DNA of 64,000 nt. Source: Limnomonas spitsbergensis. Taxonomy: Eukaryota > Chlorophyta > Chlorophyceae > Chlamydomonadales. Of this stretch, positions 1 through 14,700 are shown one piece after another. The stretch is from positions 2,852,001-2,916,000 of the forward strand of contig JAYJMM010000123.1 of NCBI GenBank assembly GCA_037349105.1. The letters are read 5' to 3'. The notes below the pieces were generated by a model that worked only from the letters and a program-made list of their open reading frames with translations, did not search any database and was not told where the DNA came from. The translations under genes were made by a program, and so were the position numbers. Every line of letters starts with the position of its first letter. Position 1 is the first letter of the stretch.

Positions 1-2700
1 GCCAGACGCAGCACCTGGGGCTGGGGCAGGTCTCTGCAGGTGCAACAGCCAGGCCGTGGCCTCCCCTCCGCTGGATGAAGCGCAGCTGCTACCATCATCG
101 GCCTCTGGCGGCTGCAACAGCAACATCGCAGTGCAAGCCTCAGCGGCCTGCTCCGCCCGTCTCACCACTTCAGATACCAGCGACGTGACCAGCGCTAGGC
201 CCTGATGGACAGCCTCCCTCCGGCTGGGCTGCAGGTCCAGGGCAACTGCAGACACCATTGCCTCATCATCAGCAACCAGACGGGCCTTTGACTTGACAGC
301 CACTGCCGCCTGCAGCTGCTGCTGCTGCTCCTGTTGCTCCACGTGCTCCTTGTCCAGCAGCACGCCCAGCAGCGCCATACCTTGAACCACCGAGCGCTTC
401 AGCGTCACATCGGACCGCAGCGAGGCAATCACCGCCGCCTCAACAAGTTCTCGTGCAGCCGACTCAGTCCCAGGCCCAGAGGCAGTGGCTGCCGCCACCT
501 CGGATGCACACCGCTGCAGCAGTGGCGGCAGATGCACGCCTGCAGCCGCAAGACCGTCAACCAACGTCCTGCTGGCAGAAGAGAGCCCGTCTGGCCCCGG
601 CCCTGCACCCAGCGCATGCGCCAAGCGGCGCAGCCGGAGACAGGCCTGCAGCAGAGCCTCGGAGCGGGGAAGCAGCGGCCGGCCACCATGGCGCCATAGC
701 AGCGGCTTGTCAGGCTCCAAATCAAGGTCCAGCGCCTCCGACATCCCCTCCCGCAGGTGCTGCAGGCGCTCCGCCCCGACATCCAAACCCAGCTCCTGGA
801 TCGCAACCAGGAGCTTTGCGATCGCCTTGTCCATGCGTCGCCATGTCCAGGTCATCACGTCCATGTCCAGGGAGGCCGCGAGGCCGTGAGGCTGGTACAC
901 AGGTCCGTGCACACACTCCCAAAGGGCCTGCCGCCAGTGCTGGACACGGGCCAGGCCAAGCATCGCCCCCCGCTCGTTGAGCAGCTGCCCTGTCAGCTCC
1001 ACCCCAGCCGCATCGGCAGCAGGGGGGATGAGTTGTAGCAGCAAGCCACCCTCAACAGCGGACACTGCCTCGAAGAGGGCGGACAGCCAGTCCACCATGG
1101 GGTGGGTTGCATCGCGCTCCGCACGCTCCAGCGGCCGCCCTGCGCGCCAAAATGACTCCTGGTAGGCGGTGGCTGCGGGCACGGCGCCCAGGGTGGCAGC
1201 GGCACCCGCGCCATTCTGCGCAGCTTTGCACAGAACGAGGTGCTGCGCCCTGACCAGAGCAATCCTGCAGCGGACCTGAAAGACAAGGACACGCGGAGTT
1301 CAAATGGATTTTGTTTGACATTCCCATCCCAGTGGGTGCCCAGTTGGAACCCCAAACAGCAATTATGACCCTCGTAGAGATCTAGATTTCTAGCCGGGCC
1401 CCCCTGTAATCTAGGACGCCCAGAGCAAGTCATGGACAGAACCTGGTTCAAACATGTTCAAGAGGTCATCCCGTTCCTTATTTGTGATGAACCCGTACCT
1501 GCTTGGACTAAACCGGGCAAGATCTTGGGTTGTAGGTTACTCCTCATTCAGTGACCTACTGACTAGGATCTTACCATCCCCAAGCTTGAAGCCGGGGACC
1601 TAGGCAAGCTGGTTCACCCTCAGCAAGGAGGGCCTAAATCTCGGTAGCTTCCAGTTGTGGGGAAGAACGCAGAGGCAGGGCTTAATAAAAACTAGCAGGG
1701 TTGAGGACCTCTTACCTTGTTTTTCCTCCTCTGAAGTGCAAATGTTTCCCATCCTAGGGAGATGATTAAGGCCTTCGAAAACTACACACCTGCAGGGCCC
1801 AGGCTCGGCTCCAGCCAGCAGCCGGAACTGATGCCAGGCGCTGCTGATACAGCTGGCAGTAGCGCAGGTCTAGCGGCTGGAGTTGCGTCAAGGAAGTGGA
1901 CATGCCCGAAGCTGCCAGCGAGCTAGCAACCTCCTTCTGGAGCTGCATCGCCTCCCGCCCTGTCAGGACGGCAGCGGCAAACGCAGGCAGCAGGACTGCC
2001 ACGCTCGCGATGCTGGCCATGGACGTGACCATGCCAGCGTCGGCCCTTGAGCAGGCAGCAGCAGCCCTCTCGGAAATCCCAGTCAGCACGAGCAGCCTCA
2101 GCTGCTGATCCTGCGGTGTGCAGCGCTGCACATAGACCGAGGTGGCGGACCAAACCAGGCGCAGCAGGGCTGGCAGGCCAGAGGGCTCGTCCTCGCCAGC
2201 AGAAGGCGGCAGAAGCAAGCCTGACACAACACCTCCGTGAACCTTAGGTGCCAGGGCCCAGCTAGGCAGCAAGGCCAGGGAGCGGCCGTCAGCTGCAGCC
2301 GGCAGGCTGGCTGACAGACAGAGGCGCAGCGTATGGTCCAACAGGCTTGCATCCCGCACCACCCCATACAGGCTGGAGTCGAAAGCCAGGTTCGGGACAG
2401 TCAAGGACATCCGACACGTCAAGTGGGCTGAAGATGCCAGGGCAGCCGCAGCGGGCGCAGAGGCCAGCCAAGGCTCCGGAGCCAGCAGCATGCGGGCGCG
2501 CAGGTCCTCACGTTCAATCTCAAGTGCATCCTCGTCTCCGGCTGTGGAGGCATCTGCTGCGTCGCAGCCATCAACGTCCATCATTGTCGAGGGGCCCGCG
2601 AGTGCTGCCACATCTCCTTCTGAGGCGTTGGCAGAGGAGACTGGGCCCCGAGCTGAAAGCTCAGCCAGCAGGTCCGACAGCACCTGCCTTGCAGCAGTGG
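1..2700 (-). other. Midasin linker region, start
   Basis: Helical, Leu/Ala-rich sequence after AAA6, encoded by the end of exon 27 and all of exon 28 (1-1,275, open to the edge). In the family this corresponds to the start of the long linker carrying the MIDAS domain that binds Rsa4 and Ytm1. It includes a short Gln run (EQQEQQQQLQ) near base 310-345. No recognisable sub-domain. Confidence 0.7.
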
Positions 2701-5700
2701 CCTCCCGGGCAGGCAGGCCCAGGGATGCAGGGTACACCTGTTGCCATGACATGGCCAGGGCAGCCGGCAGCAGCCTGCCACGGGACAGAAGGGCCTGCGC
2801 CAGCCCTGCCCAGGCCGACAGGTCAGCGGTGGTCGGGGCGCGGCGGTGGGCGGTGCGGCAGATGGCCTCGACACGGGCGTGGGCAGCCACCATGGCCGAC
2901 ACCACAAAGGGTGGGGCGTGCGTCGCGCCACCGGACTGCACAGCTGCAGCCAGGGCTCGCTTGTCGGCAGGAACACCACAGGGGGAGGCGGCCGCGTCAG
3001 TGTTGAGGCTGTTGTTGCTGGATTTGGACAGCAGCAGCTGATGCGGGGGTGGCTGAGTCTTCGACCCCGCTTTAAACGCAACGACAGGTGGCGGGGGCGG
3101 CAGCATGCAGACCTCAATGCCGCGGTTCCGCATCGCTCGGGAGACCTCACCATGCCGCGGGTCCATGGCCAGGATCAATCGGAAGTCCTCATGCGGCTTG
3201 ACGATCCTCGCCACGCCCCCCACACTGCCACACTCTGGCAGGTACAGGCTGCCGCCTGGCTCCAGCAACGCATTCAGTCTATCCAGTACTGTTGGGTTGA
3301 CCAGGTTTGCATTGTCAAGTAACACCCAGCCGCCATGCTGCACCGCGCGGGTCAGCGTGCCATCCACCCACTCAAAGCGGCCGGCGGCGGAAGCACCGGG
3401 TCCCTCTGGGGAGAACAATGCCTGCAGCAGCGCCAGCTCACTTTCCAACTCAGCCAGGTCCTGCTGATCCTGCGGGCCGCTGTCCGTTGCCGCGGCAGCC
3501 ACTAGCTGTGGTTGCACCTCCCGGCAGGACGTCGCGAGGCGCTGCAGCAGCAGCACCTGGCGGGAAGCCTCCTCGGAGCTGAGAACAATGCCGGGCTCAG
3601 CCAACGAGCCTGCATGCTGCTGGGCGGCAGAGCAGGCCTGGCGCAGCGTATTGGCCCAGGAGGGGTGCAGGCCGCCAAGCAGGCACTTCTGTTGAAGCGA
3701 AAGAGCGCAGGCCGCGGCGCGTAACCCGGCCGACCTCAGACGCCTTGCTGGCTCCACCTGTGAGCGGAAATAGGCAGACAAGGAACATGTCAGGAACATG
3801 CCAGGAATATTAAAAAGGTAGAAATGAGGACAAGGGTCCATGACTGGGCGACTGATTAGCTGCAGGTTCGAGAGAGGTCGATGCTGAAACTAAAAAGGAT
3901 CCAGATGGCACCGGGCCAGCCGCCCTACACATGCTTGCATCACGGACCTGTTCAAAGCTTCCCAAGAGGTCCGAGGTGTCCGTCCCCGGCGTCAGCGGGA
4001 TCTCCGCCAGCCGCCGCCCGCTGAGCACAGCCAGTGCGCGGGCCAGGCTGGTCTTGCCTGTGGACGGACCTCCCACCAGGAGCACCATCCAGCCTCGAGA
4101 CACGGCAGAGGCAGCGCTCTCCAGCAGAGGGAGCTGCCAGGGCAGTAGCTGGAGCTGGGGAGACACCTGCAGAGGGGGATGCCAGGAGGGGGGGCAGGAG
4201 AGAGGAGACAGTAAGTCAGTTAGCTTGAAGAGACCTAGGGAAGAGGGACGAGGATATACCCAGCAGGAGGCAAAGTCTGGGTGCACGCAAACGGCTACGA
4301 TTCAAAAATGTGCAAGGAGGTCAGGAATCCCCCTGCATCCATATCCCTGAAGCCATCCTCTTGGCCACCAGGAACACCAGACTGTGTCGCCCGTTGTTAA
4401 GCAGGCAACTGAACTTGCTTTGCCGTTTTGACAAACTGTCAATCTGGCACCCACAGGCAGGTATTCAGTAAGGTCAGCCATGCAGCAAGCCCACCTTTTG
4501 TGAGGCCCCTAGACTGGCCTGCATGGCAGGCATGGGCGCCGTCGCTCGCATCAGCCGCGCCCGCCCAATCAACGCCACCTCCGTAGACAGCACCACACTA
4601 GGCGAGCGGCCCCAGCAGGCAGCTCCAGCCGGGTCGCTACCCCCCGCAACGTCACCACTACCTTCCCCGCCAGCAGCACTGACATCGTCCAGGCTGCATT
4701 GCAGAAGCTTGGCAGACCCCCAGGCGCGTGCCAGCAGCTGGGCAAACACATCGCGGTCCAGTGGTGTTCTCAGGCGAAGCTCAAATAGCATTCGCGAGTA
4801 GTGCAGCACGGCAGCCTCCACAGCTTGATCAGAGGGAACAGCTGCCGTCACCGCAGACAAATCTGGCGTTGAGTCACCGTCCACATCCATGGCAGCTACA
4901 GCTGCTGCAGCAGCCTCTCCTGCTTCTGTTGCCGCAGCACCCTCCGCTAGTGAGCACCAGCGCAGCAGGTCCCGGAGGTTGAACTCCCATGGCCCGCCCT
5001 GCTGAGCAAAGCCGCCTCCGCCACCACCGGCCGATGCACGCGCCTCAAGACGGCCTAGCAGCAGGACCATCTTCTCCAGCAAGGCTGCGGGGATGCTGGG
5101 GTGGAGAGCGCCTGCAGAGGGGGAGGTTGTTTGGAGTGAAGCAGCAGGAGGGGCCTTGAAGAAACAGGAGGACAGAAGCCCCGGGAGGGGTGGCAGGGAG
5201 GGCAGTAAGGCTCAGAAGGGGCAGCACTCGAAAGCGGTAAGGTACAGGAGGGGTATATATTCAGGCCTCACTTGGAGAAGACTTATAGAAGAAAAAGATT
5301 CAGATACAATTCTTGAGTCCTGCCTTGCTTCCCAGGCAAAGAGATAGTGAGAAGCATAGCAAAGGGCATAAACGGAAGCAACACAGAGCAAACGCCTCAA
5401 TAACAATTGCCCTCATCATAAACACAGCCCTACGTGGAATGCGATGAGCCCAAGAGGACATGCATTGGGCCCAAGAGGACATGCAATGGGCACATCACCC
5501 CTAATTATCGAACCACATAAGGAGAACATAATTCTCCTCAAAACAATATGCAAATCACTCATCACCCCAGAGGCCCAGACCCATATCCCACCAGCAATGA
5601 GCAGCATGTCCTCCCGTGTCAGCAGCTCCACATGGACGCGCGTGAAACGGTTGAGGAAGCTGCGTGGCAGGCCCTTGCGACCACCACCCTCTTGGAGTGG

Positions 5701-8700
5701 GTTCTGCAGGCAGGAGGGGGGGCAGTGAAACATCCAGGGTTAGGGTGGAACTTGAAAAACGAGATTTAGGGCATATCCTAGGGTCCTACAGACACAGGGG
5801 GAAACAAGGCAGTGTGTCACAAGGAGGGCTGAGGGTGGCAAAGGAGGGGCAGGCGGGCGGTAGGCTTGTGCCAAGCCTTGTTGAAATATGTGGGGCTGAG
5901 GTTGGCCTATTTCACACAACATACCGGTATCAGAGATCTAACAAGTCAAAAAGTATTGAAACACATGTGGGCATGGAAGCCTAAAACCATATTGGGCCAT
6001 ATTGGACACAAGAACCCTATCCCCCCTATACATTTATCACATCCCCCCTCCCTAAACATCAGCTCCCTCCCCCACTGACCTGCGCTCCAAACAGTCGGAA
6101 GCCTGGGTGGCATTTGAATGAGGTCCCTAGCTCCGGCACAAACACCTCTGCGCGGTGATCCAGCAGGGCATTGAGGCCCTCCAGCACCGCCTGGCTGGCC
6201 AGGTTGAGCTCGTCCAGCAGCACCCAGTGGCCGGCTCGCAGCGCGCCCAGCAGAGGGCCGTCGCACCAAGCAAACTGGCCGGGCGCCCCGCCCTCTGCAG
6301 GCAGGTCGGCACCGAGCAGGTCCATCATGTCGGTGGCCTCGCTCAAGTTAATACGGACCAAGTGCTGGCCAATCTGGATGGAAAGGAAGGGGGGGCAGCA
6401 AGGGAGGGGGGGGGCAGAAATGGACCACATGGCAGCATCAGCTCAGCTTGAAGCACCCTCCACCAAAGTTGATATGATTTAGATTCCACCATATCATCTC
6501 TTCCCTCTGCCAACCTGCCCTAAAAGCCAGCTGTCAGCATGTGAGGGGTCAGGGGGTCTGACCTAGGAAAGTGCCATAATGGGGGCAGCAGAAGGGGAAG
6601 GGCATGAGACAGGCTGACCTAGGCTTAGTGTAAACAGGGTGTGCGAGGAGGGGCAGGGACCCGGCACTGGATTCAGGAGCAAAACAGGGTCCTTGCAGGA
6701 TCCTAATTCATAGGGATGAGGCAATAAGCTTACAACAATCTCCGTGGTTTCAACGTTTCCCCACCTTCTTGGCCAGTGCCGCGATGAGGGTTGTCTTGCC
6801 CACACCAGGACTCCCCTCCAGGAGAACAGCTTTGGGGACCTGAGGGAAGGTTGGGGAGCAGGGGGCAGTGAGGGTCAGGTCGATTGATGGTGCAGGGGAG
6901 CGGACCCAGTGACCCAGCAGAGGAAACCTCTGGGGCCGAGGGGTAACAGATACTGGGGAGAAGCGGACCAGGGGGGGAGAGGGCGAGAGAGACGCAACAG
7001 GGGAGCTGACTGAAACCTGCTGAAGGTGCCGCAAAAGGGCAGGAAAGCCTTTAATGAGGACTACCTCACAAGGGGTGGGCCTACCTGCCGGAATGCTGCA
7101 GGGTCACCATAGTACCATAAAGGTAAATGGAATCAAGGAATGCAGAAAAAGTATGACCATGGGCAGGCAGGACCAACCACACACACCTGAAGGGCTCTCA
7201 GAATTCGGAAAGCGTTGCGAGCAGTGGTCGGCGCCGACAGCTCGAAGCCAGAGCCGTCCGCGGCGGATTGCCCGTCGATCGCAAGCGGGACATAGAATGG
7301 GGGCAGGCCCCATCGCCCTGCGGGCGCCTGGCTGGCCAGCAGGCCAAGACGTACCAGCTCCGGAACCGCTGTGGTCAGGCTACCCGCTGCTAGCTGCGCA
7401 TGCAGCCGCGCCCCACAGGCCTCGGGCAGCTGGGAGAGGAGATGGGCGTGGCACCGGGCGCGCAGGGCCAAGGCGGCAGAAGGGGAGACACCTGCAGTTA
7501 GACCGATGCCGTCCAACAGTGTCAGGTGTGCGCCATGCGCATAAGCTGGGAGGTCCCCGATAGCGGGGGCCACTGCGTTGATGAAGTGTACCCAAGAGAG
7601 GAGGTCGCGGACAGAGAGCGAGGCGCGGGCGGAGGAGCAGGCGTGGTCCAGGAAGAAGCGCCAAAAGGAAAGAAGCAGGGGGGCAATGGTGATGCGTGCA
7701 GATTCGCCTGCGGGAAGAAGAAATTATGGGCAAGAGGGAGGGTCTGCGGGTCAAGGGGAGCTCAGGCAATTCATAAGGGGAGCACACATATCTCCTGGCA
7801 CTGACAGCTTTTGGTAGGGAGAATGGGTGGGTCATCAAGGTGAAGGGTACTCAGCCCTGGCTGTAGGGAGAGATTTCAAACAGTTTCAATGCCAAGCTGA
7901 TGGTGTATTGATTCTGCCAATGCATTAGTGATGCCCACAGCATGGTTGCGGCTGGGGCAACGTGGAGCAGAGGAGTTGATATCACAGACTTGTCCAAACC
8001 TTCGGCTCACGGATTGAAGCCGCCAGTCCCTTGGATACCATAAACAGAGAGAGGACATGGTCACACTGGGCTGAACTAGTGCCTGGTGTAAGCACGAAGC
8101 AAATAACGACTGGGTCAGTGTCACGGTACTGGTTGCACAGGTACGGTACACAGGGGTAACTTTGGACACCCAAGTTGAACTACACATAAAGCGGTAATGG
8201 CAGGGTATCCAAGCTTACAGGCTCCAGTATCCCAATGCCTTAGTAGTGTTCACAGCACTGAGGTAGCTGTGTCACAGTGGTAACAGAGGGGTGGTTGATC
8301 TAGCAGGGCAGCAGGACCCCCCAGGTGACGGGAAGCAACCTGGCAGATGATAAGCTGCCCCGCAAACAAGTGGCAAGGATTGGCTGGATATCTATGACTT
8401 AATCTATACTAGAGCTATTATGGCAGGGTATCCAACTTAACTGGCTTGAGTATCCCAATGCCTTAGTAGTGTTCACAGCACTAAGGTAGCTGTGTCACAG
8501 TGGTAACAGAGGGGTGGTTGATCTAGCAGGGCAGCAGGACCCCCCAGGTGACGGAAAGCAACCTGGCAGATGATAAGCTACCCTGCAAAGTGGCAAGGAT
8601 CGGCTGAATATGCATTTGAAGTGTAAGTGCACTTGCAAGGCACGGGGTCATTCATTTCACAACAAGGAAAAGATGCGTGGGTTTCGCGAGGTCATCCAAA

Positions 8701-11700
8701 GCTTCACACTGGTTACGGCCACTATTTGGATTCAACAGTCCGCTCAAACGTGCAGGCAAGTCTCGGATGCTGCTTTTGGTCAAGAGCATAGACGCAATCC
8801 GAGGATATCAGAGCATTGGGCGGAAGCCAGATTTCCCTCCAATAAAAACATGTACCATAACATCAACACGTACACAAAAGTACCTGACATTTTTGCGGCT
8901 TTTGTACATTGTTTTGCCCGCACAGAGAATCAGCGTCCTCATCAGCCCCCTCGGGAGTACCCCAATGTCCATCCTCCTCACCTTCTAGCCTAGCCTGCAG
9001 GATTGCCAGCAGCTCTGCATCGTCCTCCAGAGCCGGGACCCACACCACGGTGAAGCGATTGGTGAGTGCGGGCGACAACTCCTTTTTGCCAAAGTCCCCG
9101 CCAGGGTTCATTGTTGCCACCAGCAGGAAGCCTGGCGCAGCAGTCACCACCTCGGCGCCCTCGCCGCCCCGCTCCGCCAGGGTCAGCGTGCGGCCAGGCT
9201 CAAGCACACTGCATACAACATAGCGGAAAGGGGGGGGTATGATGGCGAGGCGATGAAGGGGAACGATATTGAGATGAGGTGGAAGGGAAAGGTATTTAAT
9301 CAGGCTTTCACGGAAGGGGGACATGAGGGGGTCCTGCTCAGCATGGCATGGAACCAAATTTGCACACAACTGGATAGAGCAGGCCTGTCACTGTTGTGTG
9401 TACATCAGCAGATGAACACATGCAAGCGTGTTTTGGTGCCATTAAGACGGCACTGATGCTGCCGATGAAGTTCACCCCAGCTTGAAGGCCGTTGTTCACA
9501 CTGACGAGAAGCATGAGGGACCATGCTTTGCGGAGAAAGACAAAGTTAAACATCGTTTGACGCTTCCAGTGTCTGGACAACACAGTCCCTCTTAGACCTA
9601 GTCCGTATCAGCAATGGCTTGCAAGCAGGGGCCACTTTCATCAGCAGCATCAACGTCATCTGGATTTGGTACATTGCATGCATTTGGCTATACAAGGGCT
9701 ATTATGGCAGGGTATCCAACTTAACTGGCTTGAGTATCCCAATGCCTTAGTAGTGTTCACAGCACTAAGGTAGCTGTGTCACAGTGGTAACAGAGGGGTG
9801 GTTGATCTAGCAGGGCAGCAGGACCCCCCAGGTGACGGGAAGCAACCTGGCAGATGATAAGCTGCCCCGCAAACAAGTGGCAAAACACTGCCGTGAATGC
9901 CAATAAAGGGGCGAAGGCAATGCGAAATATTGACCGTCATTGTTGGGCTGACTAGCAGAAGCATATTCTGGTAGACAATGTAAATGCAAAGCCCCTTGAG
10001 GCCATCATGCTAAGCAGCCCCAAATCATGTTCAGCAGCCCCCCTTCAGCAGCCCCCAGCGGCATCACGGCATCCGCCAGCGCGCACCTGTTGAGGCGCTC
10101 GAGGACAGCATCCTCAGCCAGGTTGATCTCGTCCACAAGGATCATGTCTCCGTTGCGCATGGCCGTCACCAGCGGCCCGTCAGCCCACTGGAACGGAGCT
10201 CGAGCAGAGGCGGCGGATGAGGACGCCGCAGCAACATCCTTCTTCAGCTCCGCCAGCTGTGCACGTAACTCCTCCACCCTCTCACCCGCACCGTCCTCAC
10301 CCTCCAAGAGCTGCCCCTCAAACTTGGCCAGGCGGACCTCCGCTAGCCCCACGGCAGAGGTAGATGCCCGCTCTAGTGCTGACATGAGGGCCACCAGTTC
10401 AGCAGGAGACATCTCTGCGTCACCCTCCGTGGCCAGGTCCAGGCCAGGTAGCTTATCTGGCACATCTGTCATCAAAGGACTCGCAGCCGCGGCTGCCGCG
10501 GCCGCCCGCATGGCAGCCACCGCCGCCACCCTACTCCTAGCCGGCCGAAAGCCTCCCAGGAAATCCGACGCCTCAGTGTGCTGGTTGCAGTTGAGCATGT
10601 GCAGGCGCTGCGAACGCATAAGCGCCAGCAGCTGACACACCGTGGTCTTGCCGGTCCCCGTCTCTCCCACCAGTAGGACAGGCTCCTGATGCTGCAGGCA
10701 ACGGTCCAGGAGGGTATACAAGCGCCGCATGGAGCGTGTCCAAACAACGCCTCGCATGGCCGCCTCAATTGCAGAGGCGTTCTCAGAGTGCTGGACGGCG
10801 GAGGTGCCATCGGCAGGCAGCTGCTGCAGCTGCTGTTGTTGCTGTTGTAACTGGAGGGCGGCAGTCAATCGGCGCAGTGGGGCGTCTCCTTCTCGAAGGT
10901 AAATCTCCTCCATGTCGATCTGGAGAGGCAGTATAATTTGAGGTGGGTGGGTCAGGCAAGGAGTCCTCCAGGCATGGGAGATGAGTTTTGTCAGGCGATG
11001 CTTCCTTAAAGGAGGGAGGGTGTAGCTTGATGAGGCCAGGGACTTGACAGGAGGGGAGAGGTAAAAAAACTCGTTGAATAGGTCTCTGAGGGAGTGGGAT
11101 AAAAAAGGCAATGCCAAGTAAAGATTATGCCAATGCCTTAGTGATGCCCACAGAATGGTCGCGGCTGGGGCAACGTGAACAGAGGAGTTGATATCACAGA
11201 CTTGTCCAAACCTTCAGCTCACGGATTTAAGCCGCCAGTCCCTTCAAATGCTTGGATACCATAAACAGAGAGAGGACAACAAAGGTGTCACCTAGCAACC
11301 GCCTTGACAGAGCACACATTATGGTGGAAGCTGAGGCAGTGCACACTTCACATGATTTCATGCGGTGAGTGCCTTTAACATGTACCTATACAAGGCCTTT
11401 GATGGCAGGGTATCCAAGCTTACATGCTCCAGTATCCCAATGCCTTAGTAGTGTTCACAGCACTGAGGTAGCTGTGTCACAGTGGTAACAGAGGGGTGTT
11501 TGATCTAGCAGGGCAGCAGGACCCCCCAGGTGATGGGTGGCAGCATGGCAGATGATAAGCTGCCCCGCAAACAAGTGGCAAAACACTTTCGTGAATGCCA
11601 ATTAAGGGGCGAAGGCAATGCAAGATATTGACCGTCATTATTGGGCTGCTGGCACAAGCATATGCACATACAGGTGGACAACATAAAACGCAAGGCCCCT

Positions 11701-14700
11701 TGAGGCAATCTTGCTAATCAGCCCAAAATCATGCATTAGGCTATACAAGGGCTTTGATGGCAGGGTACACAAGCTTACAGGCTCAAGTATCCCAATGCCT
11801 TAGTAGTGTTCACAGCACTAAGGTAGCTGTGTCACAGTGGTAACAGAGGGGTGGTTGATCTAGCAGAGCAGCAGGACCCCCCAGGTGATGGGAAGCAACC
11901 TGGCAGATGATAAGCTGCCCCGCAAACAAGTGGCAAGGATTGGCTGAATATGACTATAAATGTGCATGTAGGTGGAAGTTTGAAGGAGTTGAGGACATCA
12001 ATCCAAAAAGACCAAAATTTCCAAACATAGCTCACTGATGATTTATTTCAAGCTGACTCTTCAAGGAAGCCTTACATGCAACGGTGTGGATAAGCCTTCG
12101 TGATGCCCACAGCATGGGACAGAGGAAAAATTCGACTTACAGACAGAAGGCAACAGTCCCTGTCCATGGAACCGGTTTCACTCCGTGCTTAAATTTTTAT
12201 TTTGGGGTAATGCGCAAACACTACCCTAGCTCGAGAATGCGTGCTGCGCGACCTTGGATGGCAAAACAAACTATTGAAGGGGGAACGCGGGCTAATTTAC
12301 GGTACCGAATATTAGCATGACGCTGCTTTTGACTATCGAGCAGCAATATTTAGCAGGGCTGTTAAGTTCAGGGCAGTCAGCCTCTTCTTCAACCGAAAAA
12401 ACACGACCAAGGCCTGAAGTCGGCGGTATTTGCCCTGCGCGAAGTTGGTTTGTTTGTAGCTGCACGGACCTTAATTAAAAAGATCTCAAGGGCTGCGCGC
12501 TCAGGAAATAAAACTATTCGCTCAAAATGGCTGCTGTGCAGTAAATGCCCTGCGCGGACGATTTGCAAAAATATTCAAATCCAGGATGCGCGAACACTAT
12601 CCAGTTCTGTGGTACTTCAGCTGAATTCAAATTATTGATGTCCATTGCTACGATGTGCCAAGTGACCCAACCTAAAGAGGTCAGGCAGGACACACGGCTT
12701 GATAGTGCTCCCTATGTCCCCTTGTTCCCCCCTTCACTGCACAGTGTTCCCTCACACACCCCGGCTGCGTCCCCACCTGTGCTTTCATGACCCTCTGCAG
12801 CACCTCCACCACCACTCCGCGCTCCTCTGCGCTGCGTAGCCGTTCCCCGAGGATCATGGAACCATGCTCTGCCAGCTCCGTGTAACCAACAGCGCCTCGC
12901 TCAGCCCAGCGGAACAGGTCGCGGGGCGTGATGTAACCATGGCGGCCGGCAAAGGCGTTGGAGGCCTGGCGGCGACGCTGCAGCTCGCGCATCACAGACA
13001 CAAGCTTGGAGGCGTACGACGGAGCAATGGAGCACCTATAAATCCAGGAAAGGCAGGGGAGGGTGCAAGCAGTCGCAGGAGTGAGTAGATGGTCAAGCGA
13101 ATACATTGTAGGTCTGATGATCCACTCCCTGTTACCAAACCATCTCCCCTTCTAAGATCTCTCTTCAAGATCCTGCAACATGGAGGTGCCTGGCCGCTAA
13201 CCCTGGTCCACGGCCTCCAGGGTGACAGCACCCTCGGGTCAGGAGGAATCCTTGCAGATCATGTGCAGGCTCAAGCTGCATTGATCCTGGTCAGGGTGTC
13301 ATGCACCCTCAAAGACCCCCCGCACCCCACTCACCTCTTCTCCAGGATCTCCGCAAGCTCAGTGTCCGGAAGATCCTCCACATGCAGCTCCAGGAAGCGC
13401 GATCGGAAGGCGCGGCTGAGTGCCTTCCGCCCCGCATACAGCCCGGGGGGGTTCTGGGTCGCAAACAGCAGGAAGTGCGGGTGCGGCTTGACCACCTCTT
13501 GCAGCTCGGGGACAAACAGCTCGCGGTTGTCATCCAGCAGCCTGGACACGTGCAAGCAGCGAGCCTGTCAATGAGATCCTGGACAAACAGCTGCAAGCTG
13601 CCCTGCATCCACTGCAAGTAGTTTGTATCAGCCCTCTGTCTCAGCCATTCCCCCCCCAGCCCTCACCCCCTCCTGCCTCATCACACGCCCTGCAGTGTAA
13701 CATACCTGTTCAGTGCCTCCAGGACTTCTGTTGGGGCCAGGTTGAGCTCATCCAGCACCACCCAGTGGCCCTGACGCACTGCAGTTACCAGCGCACCCTC
13801 GCGAAACACCAACCGACCATTTTCATCTGGCACATAAGATCCCAGGTACTCCTGGGAGGAGGGCAATGGGGGCACAAGAGGTTGATAGGGACAAAGAAGG
13901 GGCAGTAGTAGGGACAGGTGCTGGGGCAGGGACTAAATCAGGGTAACATACAAGGTAGGCCTGGACAAAGGATTGTGTAGGATGTGCCAAAACACATGCA
14001 TAACGGAATGCACAGACACATGGTTGAGAGCAGGATCTTCCGGCTTCTCACAGAGGCTGGACATGACAATAACCAAATGATACCGACACGACAACAACAA
14101 AAATTACTTAAACCCCATAGCTTTCACCAGACAGCTGCTTCCCCCTCGGTGCCCCCCCTCCCCTCTTCTGTCACCCACCTGCAGGTCCGTGTGTTCGTGG
14201 TTGTTGATGCGAATGAGCTTGTGGCCGGTCTGGGCGGCAAGATAACCCACCAGGGACGTCTTGCCACTGCTGGTGGGTCCCTGGAGGAGCACAGGGTGCT
14301 TCCTGCAGGAGAGAGAGACAGGGAAGGGGGGAGACAGAGAGGCAGTATTGGAAGTCCGAAAACATGTCCACAAAGCAGGAAGAGCAATCATGGAAACGAT
14401 TGCTCTCCACTGCCAGTACATCGAAGGGATCATTTGAGAGGAAACATCAGATAAGATGGAAAGTTGTAGACATGTCAAAGATAGGTACATCAGTAAACTG
14501 GTTGTGTGTCTACCGGAGTATCTGTAAACGTAGGCGGGGTTGAAGGAGCTGTGTGGCCGCGTTGACATGCTCGATGCATGACGCAGGTTAGAGTGATGAG
14601 TGATGAGTTACTTGTCAAGAAGTGCGTCAGAGTAACTATGACATTGGTTTGAAGTACATCAAGTGGCCGCCCGCAACCGGGGTACCCGATTACATCAGCG

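Larger units (their letters stand above)
7187..10919 (-). other. Midasin AAA4 module with helical insert
   Basis: Walker A GETGTGKTT is at about 10,641-10,667 (residue ~1,600). Walker B MILVDEINLAE sits near the end of the same 833-nt exon. About 120 residues lie between the QHTEASDFLGGF motif and the Walker B strand: an Ala run, then a charged, probably helical segment (VEELRAQLAELKKDV). ATMNPGGDFGKKELSPALTN follows in 8,982-9,208. The lid is encoded by 7,187-7,707. Confidence 0.87.

Noticed and set aside
334..1165. Plus-strand open frames of 60-175 codons
   Set aside because: They lie antisense to midasin exon 28, which is continuously open in the correct frame and phase. GC-rich coding DNA produces such shadows.
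8860..8982. Extension of midasin exon 20 into EEDGHWGTPEGADEDADSLCG
   Set aside because: The GAAG|GTGAGG donor at 8,981 gives the phase needed by exon 21. The extension loses phase and ends in unrelated sequence.
8200..11940. Short minus-strand frames sharing a VCGAAYHLPGCF-type peptide
   Set aside because: They recur only because repeat C recurs. They have no stable frame between copies and lie in introns.
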